Below, piece by piece: positions 17,219 through 27,018 of a stretch of DNA of 64,000 nt. The DNA comes from Bifidobacterium [indicum] DSM 20214 = LMG 11587. GTDB taxonomy: Bacteria > Actinomycetota > Actinomycetes > Actinomycetales > Bifidobacteriaceae. A program made the position numbers and the translations under genes. Where the stretch lies: contig NZ_CP006018.1 in NCBI RefSeq assembly GCF_000706765.1, positions 1,670,547 through 1,734,546 of the forward strand, given 5' to 3'. Below the pieces are notes generated by a model. The model saw only the letters and a list, made by a program, of their open reading frames with translations. It did no database searches and was not told the origin of the DNA. The stretch's first letter is position 1. Each line of letters begins with the position of its first letter.

Positions 17219-18733
17219 ATGGCGACCAGCAAGGGCGGGCACGAGAGCCCGGCCACGAAGCGTAAAGCTGCACAGGGCAAAGGGAATCAGGTACAGCGCA
17301 ACCTGAAGACCCGGCACGTTTCCATGATTGCCCTGGGTGGCTGCATCGGCACCGGGCTCTTCATGACCTCCGGATCCACCATCTCCAAGGCAGGACCAGG
17401 CGGCGGACTGGTCGCCTACGCGGCCATGGGCCTCATGGTCTACTTCCTGATGACCAGCCTAGGCGAACTGGCCACCCACATGCCCGTCTCCGGCTCCTTC
17501 GCCACCTACGACGCCAAATACGTGGACCCCGCCCTGGGATTTGCCATGGGATGGAACTACTGGCTGAACTGGGCCATCACCGTGGCTGTGGACATCTCCA
17601 CCGCGGCCCTGCTGATCCAGTACTGGCTACCGGACACCCCAGGCTGGGTTTGGAGCCTCCTGGTACTGGTGGTCATCTTCCTGATCAATGCCCTCACCGT
17701 ATCGACGTTCGGGGAAACGGAGTTCTGGCTCTCCCTGATCAAGGTCCTTACGGTCATCGTCTTCCTGGTCATCGGCTTCGCCATGATTCTCGGCATCATG
17801 TACCGCCCGGCCGCAGGACTGCACAACTTCACCTACAAGGACGCCCCCTTCGTCGGGGGATTCCCGGCCATACTCAGCGTTTTCCTGGTTGCGGGCTTCT
17901 CCTTCCAGGGCACCGAGCTGATCGGGGTCACCGCTGGCGAGTCCGAAGATCCCAGCCATGCCGTCCCTAAGGCCATCCGGGATGTGTTCTGGCGGATTCT
18001 CCTCTTCTACATCCTCTCCATCTTCGTCATCGCGGCCCTGATCCCCTACACCAGTCCCCACCTCCTCGGAGCATCAGAAGGCAACATCGCCATGTCACCC
18101 TTCACCCTGGTCTTCCAACGAGCAGGACTCGCCTCAGCAGCCAGCATCATGAACGCCATCGTGCTGACCTCCGTGCTCTCCGCAGCCAACTCCGGGGCAT
18201 ACGCAGCGACCCGTATGCTCTATGCCCTGGCGCACGAGCACTATGCACCGCGCATATTCGGCAGGACGACCCGTCACGGCATTCCCCTGATGGCCCTGGC
18301 TGCCACAACGGTGGTCTCCCTGGCGACCTTCGCCTCAAGCATCTTCGGCCAGCGCATCTACATGTGGCTGGTGGCGGCCTCCGGTCTGACCGGATTCATC
18401 GCCTGGATCGGCATAGCCCTGAGCCACTACCGCTTCCGCCGGGCCTGGGTGGTCCAAGGGCACAAGGTCAGTGAACTCAAATATCACGCCAAGCTCTTCC
18501 CCCTAGGGCCCATCCTCGCCTTGGTGCTCTGCCTTGTGGTCATCGGGGGGCAGAACATCGAGGCCTTCGTCACATGGAACTGGCAGGAAATCGGAGTCAC
18601 CTACATCAGCATCCCTCTGGTCCTGGCGCTCTACCTGGGATACAAAATCAAGCACCACACCAAGATTGTGCCCCTGGACCAGATGGACCTGACCTCCTCT
18701 TCACCCGAGTTCGAATCCCGAACGGGGGCCTGA
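17219..18733 (+). CDS. lysP: Lysine permease, riboswitch-controlled
   Basis: 504 residues, twelve membrane segments, closest in pattern to LysP of the AAT family: RHVSMIALGGCIGTGLFMTS, then SGSTISKAGPGGGLVAY, and VSGSFATYDAKYVDPALGFA. The lysine riboswitch upstream is independent support that the substrate is L-lysine, imported with H+. Start ATG 17219 follows GAGGAG. A close paralogue follows 272 bases downstream on the same strand; blocks of about 170 bases are almost identical between the two while the sequence between them differs, suggesting gene conversion. Confidence 0.9.
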   Translation: MATSKGGHESPATKRKAAQGKGNQVQRNLKTRHVSMIALGGCIGTGLFMTSGSTISKAGPGGGLVAYAAMGLMVYFLMTSLGELATHMPVSGSFATYDAKYVDPALGFAMGWNYWLNWAITVAVDISTAALLIQYWLPDTPGWVWSLLVLVVIFLINALTVSTFGETEFWLSLIKVLTVIVFLVIGFAMILGIMYRPAAGLHNFTYKDAPFVGGFPAILSVFLVAGFSFQGTELIGVTAGESEDPSHAVPKAIRDVFWRILLFYILSIFVIAALIPYTSPHLLGASEGNIAMSPFTLVFQRAGLASAASIMNAIVLTSVLSAANSGAYAATRMLYALAHEHYAPRIFGRTTRHGIPLMALAATTVVSLATFASSIFGQRIYMWLVAASGLTGFIAWIGIALSHYRFRRAWVVQGHKVSELKYHAKLFPLGPILALVLCLVVIGGQNIEAFVTWNWQEIGVTYISIPLVLALYLGYKIKHHTKIVPLDQMDLTSSSPEFESRTGA

Positions 18734-19005
18734 TTCCCGACCACCCACGACAGCGACCGGGACACACTGCCTAGTAGACTGATGGATCATCGGGGCAACC
18801 ACCCCCATCAGCATCCCCACCGATTCCATAGTGCCCACAAGGCGAGCGATTCGGAAGGGCGCGGGTGACATCCATATCAGGGACCGGCCAGACGGATAAT
18901 CCGACCAGCCTGAACCCTCCCCGACGGCGAGCGGGAAGGGTGGGCGCAGAATAATCAGCACTCGGTTTACGGGCATGCGGCCTATAGACCCGAAAGGGAG
19001 ACGGA

Positions 19006-20478
19006 ATGTCTTCAGATGATAAGGGCAAGGGGACCGGACAGTCCCAGGGCATGGTCAAGCGCAATCTGAAGACCCGCCATATATCGATGATTGCCCTGGG
19101 TGGCTGTATCGGCACCGGGCTCTTCATGACCTCCGGATCCACCATCTCCAAGGCAGGACCAGGCGGCGGACTGGTCGCCTACGCAGCCATGGGCCTCATG
19201 GTCTACTTCCTGATGACCAGCCTCGGCGAACTGGCCACCCACATGCCCGTCTCCGGCTCCTTCGCCACCTATAGCGCCCGGTATGTGGACCCCGCCCTAG
19301 GCTTCGCCATGGGCTGGGACTACTGGCTGAACTGGACCATCTCCGGAGCTGTTGACATTTCGACCGCCGCGCTCCTGATTCAGTACTGGCTGCCCGATAC
19401 ACCAGGCTGGATCTGGAGCCTCCTGGTCCTGGTCGTCGTCTTCCTCATCAACGCCCTGGCCGTCTCGGCCTTCGGGGAGACGGAATTCTGGCTCTCCCTG
19501 ATCAAGGTCGCCACCATCATCGTCTTCCTGGTCATCGGCTTCGCCATGATTCTCGGCATCATGTTCCAGCCTGCTGTGGGCCTGCACAACTTCACCTACA
19601 AGGATGCCCCCTTCGTGGGCGGCTTCCCCGCGATCATGGGCGTCTTCCTGATAGCCGGATACTCTTTCCAAGGCACCGAGGTGGTGGGGGTCACCGCCGG
19701 CGAATCGGAGGACCCCGGCAAGGCTGTTCCCAAGGCCATAAACGAGGTGTTCTGGCGGATTCTCCTCTTCTATATCCTCTCCATCTTCGTCATCGCGGCC
19801 CTGATCCCCTACACCAGCCCCCACCTCCTCGGAGCATCAGAAGGCAACATCGCCATGTCACCCTTCACCCTGGTCTTCCAACGAGCAGGACTCGCCTCGG
19901 CAGCCAGCATCATGAACGCCGTGGTCCTGACCTCCATCCTCTCGGCCGTCAACACGGGCGCCTACGCCTCAAGCCGCATGCTCTACGGACTGGCCAAGGA
20001 CCACTACGCCCCCAAGATCTTCGCCAGGACCACCAGGCGGGGCATTCCCATGGCCGCCCTTGTGGCCACCGTCTGCATGTCCCTGGCCACCTTCGCCTCC
20101 AGCATCTTCGGGCAGACCTTCTATATGTGGCTGGTGACGGCAACGGGCCTGACCGGATTCATCGCCTGGATCGGCATAGCCCTGAGCCACTACCGCTTCC
20201 GCCGGGCATTCAAACTGCAAGGGCATGATTTGAGCGAGCTCAAGTACCACTCCAAGCTCTACCCTCTGGGTCCCATCCTGGCAATGGTGCTCTGCCTGGT
20301 CGTCATTGCCGGGCAGGACATCCCCTCCATGGCCAGCCTGGACTGGTCGCACCTGGGCATGACCTACTTCAGTGTGGTTCTGGTCCTTGCGCTCTACCTG
20401 GGCTACAAGTTCATCAACCACACCAAAATCGTCAAGCTGGCGGACATGGACCTTTCAGGGGCCGGATCCGCCGACTGA
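19006..20478 (+). CDS. Lysine/basic amino acid permease, tandem paralogue
   Basis: 490 residues, a tandem duplicate of the lysine permease before it, with the same membrane plan and signatures. Start ATG 19006 has GAAAGGGAGACGGA upstream. It has no L-box of its own: the 272-base gap holds an imperfect GC-rich stem (18914-18941) but no riboswitch landmarks, so it may respond to a different signal or have a different amino acid as substrate. Changes cluster between conserved blocks, for example around residues 85-115 and 225-240. It converges on ilvC and ends before a 14-bp terminator. Confidence 0.87.
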   Translation: MSSDDKGKGTGQSQGMVKRNLKTRHISMIALGGCIGTGLFMTSGSTISKAGPGGGLVAYAAMGLMVYFLMTSLGELATHMPVSGSFATYSARYVDPALGFAMGWDYWLNWTISGAVDISTAALLIQYWLPDTPGWIWSLLVLVVVFLINALAVSAFGETEFWLSLIKVATIIVFLVIGFAMILGIMFQPAVGLHNFTYKDAPFVGGFPAIMGVFLIAGYSFQGTEVVGVTAGESEDPGKAVPKAINEVFWRILLFYILSIFVIAALIPYTSPHLLGASEGNIAMSPFTLVFQRAGLASAASIMNAVVLTSILSAVNTGAYASSRMLYGLAKDHYAPKIFARTTRRGIPMAALVATVCMSLATFASSIFGQTFYMWLVTATGLTGFIAWIGIALSHYRFRRAFKLQGHDLSELKYHSKLYPLGPILAMVLCLVVIAGQDIPSMASLDWSHLGMTYFSVVLVLALYLGYKFINHTKIVKLADMDLSGAGSAD

Positions 20479-20518
20479 CCCCCTCCTGCTCAGGGTCGCG
20501 AGCGCGCCTTCCGCAAAT

Positions 20519-20563
20519 GGAACCGCCCCACGTTGAGCAGAAGCTCATTCGTGGGGCGGTTCC
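20519..20563. terminator. Bidirectional terminator between permease and ilvC
   Basis: Perfect 14-base arms GGAACCGCCCCACG (20519-20532) and CGTGGGGCGGTTCC (20550-20563), 17-base loop, between convergent genes. Confidence 0.88.
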
Positions 20564-20600
20564 TGTCCGGTCGTGATTCGGGGCCCTCAGGCCCGCAGGA

Positions 20601-21650
20601 TCACTGAACCTGGGAACGGGCGATCTTGCCGGTGAAGGACTGGGCCTCGTCGGCATCCTTGACGTCCTTGTTCCAGGAGAACATGGCGCGCAGCTTGGGA
20701 CCGACCTCCTCGATCTTCTCGTGGGAGAACTTCTCCTGCAGCTCCTTGAACTTGGGTGCCCCGGCATCCTGGTCGTCAATGAACTCCTTGGCGAAGGAGC
20801 CGTCCTGGATGCGCTTGAGCTGGTACCGCATGCGGTCCTTGGTGGACTCGTCGACCACTGTCGAGGTGAAGTCACCATACTGGGCGGTGTCGGAGCAGGA
20901 CCAACGTGCCTTGTTCAGGCCACCCTCGTTCATCAGATCGACCAGCATCTTCAATTCGTGGCAGACCTCGAAGTAGGCGATTTCAGGCTGGTATCCGGCC
21001 TCGGTCAGCACCTCGAAACCGGTCTCGACCAGGTGGTTGACGCCACCCATGAGCACATCCTGCTCACCGAAGAGATCGGTCTCGGTCTCCTCCTTGAAGG
21101 TGGTCTTGATGGCACCTGCACGCAGGGCGCCCATGGCCTTGGCATAGGCCAGGGTGATATCCCAGCCGTCACCGCGGGGATCCTGCTCCACGGCCACCAC
21201 CACCGGCACGCCACGGCCGGCCACGTACTCGCGACGGACGATGTGGCCCGGGCCCTTGGGGGCGACCATGAAGACGGGATGGTCGGCGGTGGGCTTGATA
21301 TACCCGTAGTGGATGTTGAACCCGTGCGCGAAGCCGACGGCCGCACCTTCCTTGATGTTGGGCTCGATCTCCTCGCTCCAGATGGTGCGCTGGTACTGAT
21401 CAGGGGCCAGGATCATGATGATGTCGGCTTCCTTGGTGGCATCCGCCACGGTCTTCACTTCCAGACCCTGCTCCTTGGCGAACTCAACCGACTTGGAGTT
21501 GGCACGCAGGCCCACAACCACGTCGACGCCGGAGTCGCGCAGGTTCAGCGCGTGAGCATGTCCCTGAGAACCGTAGCCGATGATGGCCACCTTCTTGCCT
21601 TCCAGAACCGAGAGATCCCCATCCTTCTCATACCAGATCTGTGCTGCCAT
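20601..21650 (-). CDS. ilvC: Ketol-acid reductoisomerase (NADP+)
   Basis: 349 residues, class I length. N-terminal Rossmann domain with [17 protein letters not shown] (NADPH loop), and the C-terminal knotted domain with the Mg-binding DLFGEQDVL and E/D positions in [14 protein letters not shown]. It isomerises and reduces acetolactate (or acetohydroxybutyrate) in valine, leucine and isoleucine synthesis, in the cytoplasm. Start ATG 21650 follows AAAGGAG. It stands alone, without ilvBN, which is common in bifidobacteria. The upstream 325 bases carry an inverted repeat that could be an operator. Confidence 0.96.
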   Translation of the reverse strand: MAAQIWYEKDGDLSVLEGKKVAIIGYGSQGHAHALNLRDSGVDVVVGLRANSKSVEFAKEQGLEVKTVADATKEADIIMILAPDQYQRTIWSEEIEPNIKEGAAVGFAHGFNIHYGYIKPTADHPVFMVAPKGPGHIVRREYVAGRGVPVVVAVEQDPRGDGWDITLAYAKAMGALRAGAIKTTFKEETETDLFGEQDVLMGGVNHLVETGFEVLTEAGYQPEIAYFEVCHELKMLVDLMNEGGLNKARWSCSDTAQYGDFTSTVVDESTKDRMRYQLKRIQDGSFAKEFIDDQDAGAPKFKELQEKFSHEKIEEVGPKLRAMFSWNKDVKDADEAQSFTGKIARSQVQ

Positions 21651-21975
21651 TAGCTTTACTCCTTTATAAACGGTCCTTCTGGTCCACCCATTGCGGCCAG
21701 GGATCGCGAAACATTACTTGACTACTTGATTAGTTCTTATTCAGCGGACATTGCTCATTGGCTCCGACTCCGGATTTTGTCCTTCGCCAGGGTCAACCGA
21801 CTAATACATCTTTTGCGTCCACCTTACTCGCGGCGTGGCCGGGCGAGCACCATGCGACTCATTGTTTGGACATCGATAAATATCGACTATCAAATGCGGA
21901 ACGGAAACCGCTCACGCCCGCACGAAGCGCCGGAATCGGTTTACCCACTGGCATGAGTACATCCCTAGCCGCAGC
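21651..21975 (-). promoter_or_regulatory. ilvC leader region with inverted repeat
   Basis: No gene seen. A perfect inverted repeat TCGATA-AA-TATCGA lies at 21873-21886, about 220 bases before ilvC, in locally A+T-rich DNA. It may be a repressor site. I saw no T-box or leader peptide rich in branched-chain amino acids. Confidence 0.35.
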
Positions 21976-23019
21976 TCACCCCACGAAAAATGCGCCTGGG
22001 AATCCTTTGGAAACCACGGCATGACGGGAATCATCGAGCCCGGCACAGGCAAAAGGGAACCGTTCAGCCAGACCATTGGGTCCAACCAGGAAGAGGGCCG
22101 TGGATAAACCGTCCGCCAGCGCGGTCGGATACAGTTTCGCCAGGCGATTATCCCGGGGGTCGCCCAGTTCCTGACCTTGATTCCCCGAACGGTCCTCCTG
22201 CCCCACCACCACCCAGGTGGCCTTGACACGGCGGACAGGCATACCATCGACAGCGTTGAGGATATGGTGGAGGGCCATCAGCCCCTCCTCCTCATCGCCC
22301 CCTCGGGGGACGGTCCATTTCCGCCTGCTGGGGGCCGAGGCGCCAAGAGAACCGGTTGTCATCCTGATGACTCCGACCGCCCTGGTCAGGTCATCGGGAT
22401 CCTCCATGGCAATGGAGACCGCTCCAGGGGCCTGGATACGCATATCACCCCCGGCATCAATCAGGTAGTCTCCCACACCTTCGGCATCGTCGGTCCGGTT
22501 GAGCACATCAGCCAGGAGGTCCACCAGGTACCCCTTGCCCAGGGCTCCAAAGTCCAGCTGAACCGGCCCCCTGGTCCGCAGAATCACACCATCGCGCTCA
22601 ACATCATCCCCCCAGGTGGACCTGCCCTTGATTCGCCCGAGATGGTCGACCGCATCAGCGCTCAAGCGGAAGGTCATATCCCTTCCATATCCCAACCGCG
22701 CAAGATCAGCTCCAACAGCCGGGTCCAGAGCACCCCCCGTGGCGAGGTACAGGCAATCGTAGAGGTCGAACAGGCCCTGGCAGTATTCGGGGAACCGGAA
22801 ATTGCCGCCCCGCTTCGCTCGGGCCATGTCCGCCAGGATGGAATCATCCCGAAACCTGGACAGGGATGATTCATAGGTGTCAATCAGCCGCCCCAGTCCG
22901 GCACGGAGCTCAGACCCGACCGGCTTGGAGGTATTGATGATGATGCCGGTTCCCAGCGCTTCGGGAAAGGCTGTCGAATAGGGCATGGAGGCAGGTCCCG
23001 TTCCTGGACTCGGGTGCAT
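21976..23019 (-). CDS. apbE: FAD:protein FMN transferase
   Basis: 347 residues. ApbE moves FMN from FAD to a Thr or Ser of FMN_bind proteins. Family marks: GGALDPAVGADLARLGYG, then QLDFGALGKGYLVD (lysine and flavin loop), YLIDAGGDMR, and a C-terminal ALADGLSTALFL with the metal-binding Asp. Start ATG 23019 is chosen because GGAGGGGG lies seven bases upstream; an ATG at 23076 just after purA is possible. No signal peptide or lipobox is visible, although the likely client in this window (5091-5711) is a lipoprotein. It lies 58 bases after purA on the same strand. Confidence 0.88.
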   Translation of the reverse strand: MHPSPGTGPASMPYSTAFPEALGTGIIINTSKPVGSELRAGLGRLIDTYESSLSRFRDDSILADMARAKRGGNFRFPEYCQGLFDLYDCLYLATGGALDPAVGADLARLGYGRDMTFRLSADAVDHLGRIKGRSTWGDDVERDGVILRTRGPVQLDFGALGKGYLVDLLADVLNRTDDAEGVGDYLIDAGGDMRIQAPGAVSIAMEDPDDLTRAVGVIRMTTGSLGASAPSRRKWTVPRGGDEEEGLMALHHILNAVDGMPVRRVKATWVVVGQEDRSGNQGQELGDPRDNRLAKLYPTALADGLSTALFLVGPNGLAERFPFACAGLDDSRHAVVSKGFPGAFFVG

Positions 23020-23077
23020 CCCGCAACCCCCTCCGCAATCTGCGGACTCCGGCGACCTGCCGTATCCCGGCGTCATG

Positions 23078-24376
23078 TCAGCACAGGGAGTGAATCTGTA
23101 CGATCTGGTCGCGACCGGGACCCGAACCGATAGCCGAGATGCGGCAACCGGAAAGGTCCTCAAGATGGCGGACATAGTCCTTGGCCCTGGTGGGGAAGTC
23201 ATCGAAGCTGCGGGCTCCGGAAATATCCTCCCGCCAACCCGGAAGCTCCTCATAGACCGGCTGCGCGGACTGGAACTCGGCCTGGTCGGTGGGCATCTCG
23301 TCGACACGGACCCGAGAGCCATCGGCCCGGGTCACGTCATATCCGACGCAGACGGGAATGGTCTCCAGACCGGAGAGGACATCCAGCTTGGTCAGCACGA
23401 TGTCAGTCAAACCGTTGATCTGAACCGCATAGCGGGAGACCAGGGCATCGAACCAGCCGCAGCGGCGCGGGCGGCCAGTGGTGACCCCGAACTCGTGACC
23501 CTGCCTACGCAGCCACTCGCCCTGTTCATTGTCGAGTTCGGTGGGGAAGGGACCCTCGCCCACACGGGTCACATAGGCCTTGGCCACACCGACCACCCGG
23601 TCGATCCTGGTGGGACCGACACCGGTGCCGGTGCAGGCGCCCCCGGCCGTGCAGTTGGAAGAGGTGACGAAGGGATAGGTGCCATGGTCCACATCCAGCA
23701 TGGTGGCCTGCCCACCCTCGAACAGCACGTTCCTACCCTCATCCAGGGCCTTGTTGAGGATCAGCGAGGTATTGGCCACGTAAGGACGCAGGCGTTCAGC
23801 GTACCCGCTCAGCTCATCCACGGTGGCATCGATATCGATGGCCCGCCGGTTGTAGAGCTTGACCAGCATCTGGTTCTTCTGGTGGAGGCTGGCCTCGACC
23901 TTGTCGCGCAGGTGGTCCGGATTGAAGAGGTCATGTACGCGAATGCCCACACGGTTGATCTTGTCGGCATAGGTCGGGCCTATGCCGCGACCGGTGGTGC
24001 CGATTCTGCGTTTGCCCAGGAATCGCTCGGTCACCTTGTCCAAAGTACGGTCATAGGGGGCGATGACATGGGCGGACTCGCTGACACGAAGGCGGCTGCA
24101 GTCCACTCCACGCGATTCCAGCCCGTCAACCTCCTCGAAGAGGGCCTTGGGATCCACGACCACCCCGTTGCCGATGACCGGCGTGATGGAAGGGTGGATG
24201 ATACCGGAGGGGAGGAGGTGGAGGTCATACTCCTGATCACCCACGACCACGGTGTGACCAGCGTTGTTGCCGCCGTTGAACCTGGCGACATAGTCCATGC
24301 GTTCGCCAATGAGATCCGTTGCCTTGCCTTTGCCCTCGTCACCCCACTGGGCTCCGACAATCACGATTCCAGGCAT
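23078..24376 (-). CDS. purA: Adenylosuccinate synthetase
   Basis: 432 residues. Catalyses GTP-dependent joining of IMP and aspartate, the first step from IMP to AMP. Starts [20 protein letters not shown], the GTP-binding P-loop; [10 protein letters not shown] carries the catalytic His; [11 protein letters not shown] and the C-terminal [11 protein letters not shown] (IMP and switch loops) are all intact. Start ATG 24376 has AAGGAG nine bases upstream. The gene lies downstream of fba on the same strand with a 258-base gap that includes a small GTGGGA/TCCCAC hairpin (24526-24545); apbE follows. Confidence 0.97.
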   Translation of the reverse strand: MPGIVIVGAQWGDEGKGKATDLIGERMDYVARFNGGNNAGHTVVVGDQEYDLHLLPSGIIHPSITPVIGNGVVVDPKALFEEVDGLESRGVDCSRLRVSESAHVIAPYDRTLDKVTERFLGKRRIGTTGRGIGPTYADKINRVGIRVHDLFNPDHLRDKVEASLHQKNQMLVKLYNRRAIDIDATVDELSGYAERLRPYVANTSLILNKALDEGRNVLFEGGQATMLDVDHGTYPFVTSSNCTAGGACTGTGVGPTRIDRVVGVAKAYVTRVGEGPFPTELDNEQGEWLRRQGHEFGVTTGRPRRCGWFDALVSRYAVQINGLTDIVLTKLDVLSGLETIPVCVGYDVTRADGSRVRVDEMPTDQAEFQSAQPVYEELPGWREDISGARSFDDFPTRAKDYVRHLEDLSGCRISAIGSGPGRDQIVQIHSLC

Positions 24377-24634
24377 ACGACACGCTCCTTTTCCAGCGGC
24401 CTCCCTCAGGAGCAAGGGCGGACCATCCACACACGAGCCTATCCCGACGTATGGAGCTGACCGGACAGTGTCAAAGCCTGGCCCCACAGGGAAATTCATC
24501 AAGGGTCACAACCCTGAGTGCAACAGTGGGACGGGTGTCTCCCACGGGGGTTCCTACTCTGCCAAGCGGGCATCATCCGTGAGCCAACTCTCTCCGGCCC
24601 ACATCATCCGAGTGTTTGCAGGGAACCCTCTCGA

Positions 24635-25696
24635 CTACTTCAGGGCACGGCCGGCGCTGCCCAGCCTCCGACAGGCCTCGACCACGCGGGCCGCCATGCG
24701 GTCTTCACCCTCCCGGCCCCAGGACCGGGGGTCGTACTCGTTCTTGGCACCGACCTCACCATCGATCTTGAGGACCTTGTCGTAGTTGGCAAACATATGC
24801 CCGGCGATGGCCCTGGTGAAGGCGTACTGGGTATCGGTGTCGATATTCATCTTGACCACTCCATAGGAGACAGCCCTGGCGATGTCAGCAGGCTCGGACC
24901 CGGAACCACCGTGGAAGACCAGAAGGAAGGGCTTGTCACCGGGAACCCCGGGGCCCGGAGAAGGGACCCGACCGGCACCGACGGCACGGGCGGTTCGGTT
25001 CTGGATCTCTCCCAACAGGTCGGGTCGGAGCTTGACCACGCCAGGCTTGTAGGCCCCATGCACATTGCCGAAGGTGAAGGCCACCATGTACCGACCCCGC
25101 TCACCCAGCCCCAACTCGTCGACCACTCTCAGCCCGTCGTCAGGAGAGGAATAGAGACGCTCATCAATCGCAGCAGAGTGACCGTCCTCCTCACCACCGA
25201 CGGTACCCACCTCTATTTCCAGAATCGTATGGGCGGCCCGGGAGTCCTCCAACAGCTCCTTGGCGATGTTCAGGTTCTGCCCCAGGGGCAAGGATGAACC
25301 GTCCCACATATGCGACTGGAAGAGCGGATCCTGACCGCGAGCCACCTGGTCCTTTTCGTAGGCGAGGAGGGGACGGACCCACTCGTCCAGGTATTGAGGG
25401 GCACAGTGATCGGTGTGAAGCGCCACGGTGATGCCGGGGTACTGGTCGATCACCTCCTTGGCGAATCTGGCAAAGGCAATCGAGCCGACCACCCGATCGG
25501 CAAGGTTTCGCCCCGACAGGTAGGACGCGCCGCCGACCGAAACCTGGATGATGCCATCCGACTCCGCCTCGGCAAACCCCTCCAAGGCAGCATTGAGGGT
25601 CTGGGTACTGGTCACGTTGATGGCCGGATAGGCGTAGGAACCGCTTCTGGCCGCATCCAGCATCTGCGCATACCGTTCGGGGGTTGCAAGAGTCAT
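24635..25696 (-). CDS. fba: Fructose-bisphosphate aldolase, class II
   Basis: 353 residues, class IIA type. Zn ligands are visible: HTDHCAP (the two His and Asp of the first site), E-x-E in EIEVGTVGGEEDGH, and a downstream VHGAYKPG and FHGGSGS containing further His ligands and the phosphate loop. Cleaves fructose-1,6-bisphosphate to glyceraldehyde-3-phosphate and dihydroxyacetone phosphate, or runs backwards. Known: bifidobacteria use the phosphoketolase shunt, so this enzyme probably serves mainly gluconeogenesis. Start ATG 25696, divergent from the nucleoside operon. Confidence 0.96.
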   Translation of the reverse strand: MTLATPERYAQMLDAARSGSYAYPAINVTSTQTLNAALEGFAEAESDGIIQVSVGGASYLSGRNLADRVVGSIAFARFAKEVIDQYPGITVALHTDHCAPQYLDEWVRPLLAYEKDQVARGQDPLFQSHMWDGSSLPLGQNLNIAKELLEDSRAAHTILEIEVGTVGGEEDGHSAAIDERLYSSPDDGLRVVDELGLGERGRYMVAFTFGNVHGAYKPGVVKLRPDLLGEIQNRTARAVGAGRVPSPGPGVPGDKPFLLVFHGGSGSEPADIARAVSYGVVKMNIDTDTQYAFTRAIAGHMFANYDKVLKIDGEVGAKNEYDPRSWGREGEDRMAARVVEACRRLGSAGRALK

Positions 25697-25846
25697 GGTT
25701 GCATTATCCCAGTATCCCGGAACTTCAAACCTCGTCGACCAGACGGCATGATGAAGAGCGTTTTTCCCGGCCCCGTTGCCAAACCGCCCTCACCTGCCCG
25801 GAAGCGTTACGATTCATTCCTTTGGGCGAACGTACAGGCCCCGAGA

Positions 25847-25907
25847 TTGACAAGAGTTTCGACCCCTAGTAGTTTATCAACAAGCAGTTTTGGTGAAACG
25901 TTATACC
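25847..25907 (+). promoter_or_regulatory. Promoter and LacI-type operator of nucleoside operon
   Basis: TTGACA at 25847-25852 and TAGTTT at 25870-25875, 17 bases apart, make a good promoter. Downstream, around +10 to +25, GGTGAAACGTTATACC (25892-25907) is an inverted repeat (GGTnnAACGTTnnACC) with the central CG of LacI-family operators. The position fits repression by a nucleoside- or ribose-responsive regulator, which is not encoded in this window. Confidence 0.55.
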
Positions 25908-26014
25908 TTTTGCGGTTATTAGCGCGAACCATACGGAAGCCAAGCCAGGAAAGTCGAGCAATGAGGACAAGCGGGGGGACGACTTGGGTCCGCCCGCCTC
26001 GGAAGGAAGCAACC

Positions 26015-27007
26015 GTGGCAGCAACCAAAGAGACGCCCAGGAAAATCATCCTGGACCTTGATACGGGTATCGACGACACCTTGGCACTCTCTTATGTGCT
26101 GGCATCGCCAGAGGCCGAGCTGATCGGCATCACCGGCACCTACGGCAACGTGGTCGTCGAGCAGGGCGTAGCCAACGACCTGAACCTACTGGCCATGTAC
26201 GGGCGCGACGACATCCCCGTTTTCAAGGGTATAGACCACCCCAGCACCACGGATTCCTTCTCCGTGCCCGCCGATTCCGAAATCTTCCACGGCGCCAATG
26301 GAACCGGCAACATCGAAATCCCGGCACACTCCGACCGGAAGGCCCAGGAGGAGAGCTCCGTCGACTTCATCATCGAATCGGTCCGGCGTTACCCCAAGGA
26401 GGAGCTGGCCATCGTTCCCACCGGCGCCCTGACCACCATCGCCGCCGCTCTGGAAAAAGCCCCCGACATCGTCGATAAGATCAGAATCGTCCTGATGGGC
26501 GGCAGCCTGACCCAGCCCGGCAACGTAGGACCCTTCGCCGAGGCCAACATCAACCAGGACCCCGAGGCCGCCAACAAGGTCTTCGCCACCACGGCCGACA
26601 TCACCATGGTCGGGCTGGACGTGACCACCCAGGTGCAGATGAGCCGCGAAGACACCGAATCCCTGCGCGGTACAGGCACCGCAATCGGGCGGTTCCTGGC
26701 CGACATGACCGACTACTACATCAACATCACCGAGCAGGAAGAGGGGGTCTTCCTCGGCGGGTGCAACCTGCATGATCCTCTTGCCGCGGCCGTCGCCATC
26801 GACCCCAGCCTGGTCACTACCTTCGCCACCAACCTGATGGTGGAGACCGAGGGACCGCAGCGGGCCCGGACCATCGGCGACCCCAACCGCCTCACAGACA
26901 AGACCAAGAACACCAAGGTGGCCCTCTCGGTGGATGCCGAGCGTTTCACCAGCCAGTTCATGGAACGGCTGATGTCCTTGGCAACCGGCCAGACGACCGA
27001 ACGATGA
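26015..27007 (+). CDS. Ribonucleoside hydrolase (IUNH family)
   Basis: About 330 residues. Splits nucleosides to base and ribose in the cytoplasm. KIILDLDTGIDDTLALSYVL is the Ca-binding DxDxxxDD motif at the N-terminus; GALTTIAAALEKAP and the C-terminal HDPLAAAVAIDP (catalytic His and last Ca ligand) are intact. Start chosen is the GTG at 26015 behind GGAAGGAAG; an in-frame ATG at 25961 behind AGGAAAG would add 18 residues not typical of the family. It overlaps or nearly abuts the downstream MFS gene. Substrate range (purine versus pyrimidine) is not evident. Confidence 0.92.
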   Translation: MAATKETPRKIILDLDTGIDDTLALSYVLASPEAELIGITGTYGNVVVEQGVANDLNLLAMYGRDDIPVFKGIDHPSTTDSFSVPADSEIFHGANGTGNIEIPAHSDRKAQEESSVDFIIESVRRYPKEELAIVPTGALTTIAAALEKAPDIVDKIRIVLMGGSLTQPGNVGPFAEANINQDPEAANKVFATTADITMVGLDVTTQVQMSREDTESLRGTGTAIGRFLADMTDYYINITEQEEGVFLGGCNLHDPLAAAVAIDPSLVTTFATNLMVETEGPQRARTIGDPNRLTDKTKNTKVALSVDAERFTSQFMERLMSLATGQTTER

Positions 27008-27018
27008 AAAGGGAAACG

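Noticed and set aside
22985..24460. Long plus-strand frame opposite purA and apbE
   Set aside because: A high-G+C shadow frame; purA and apbE on the other strand are complete and conserved.
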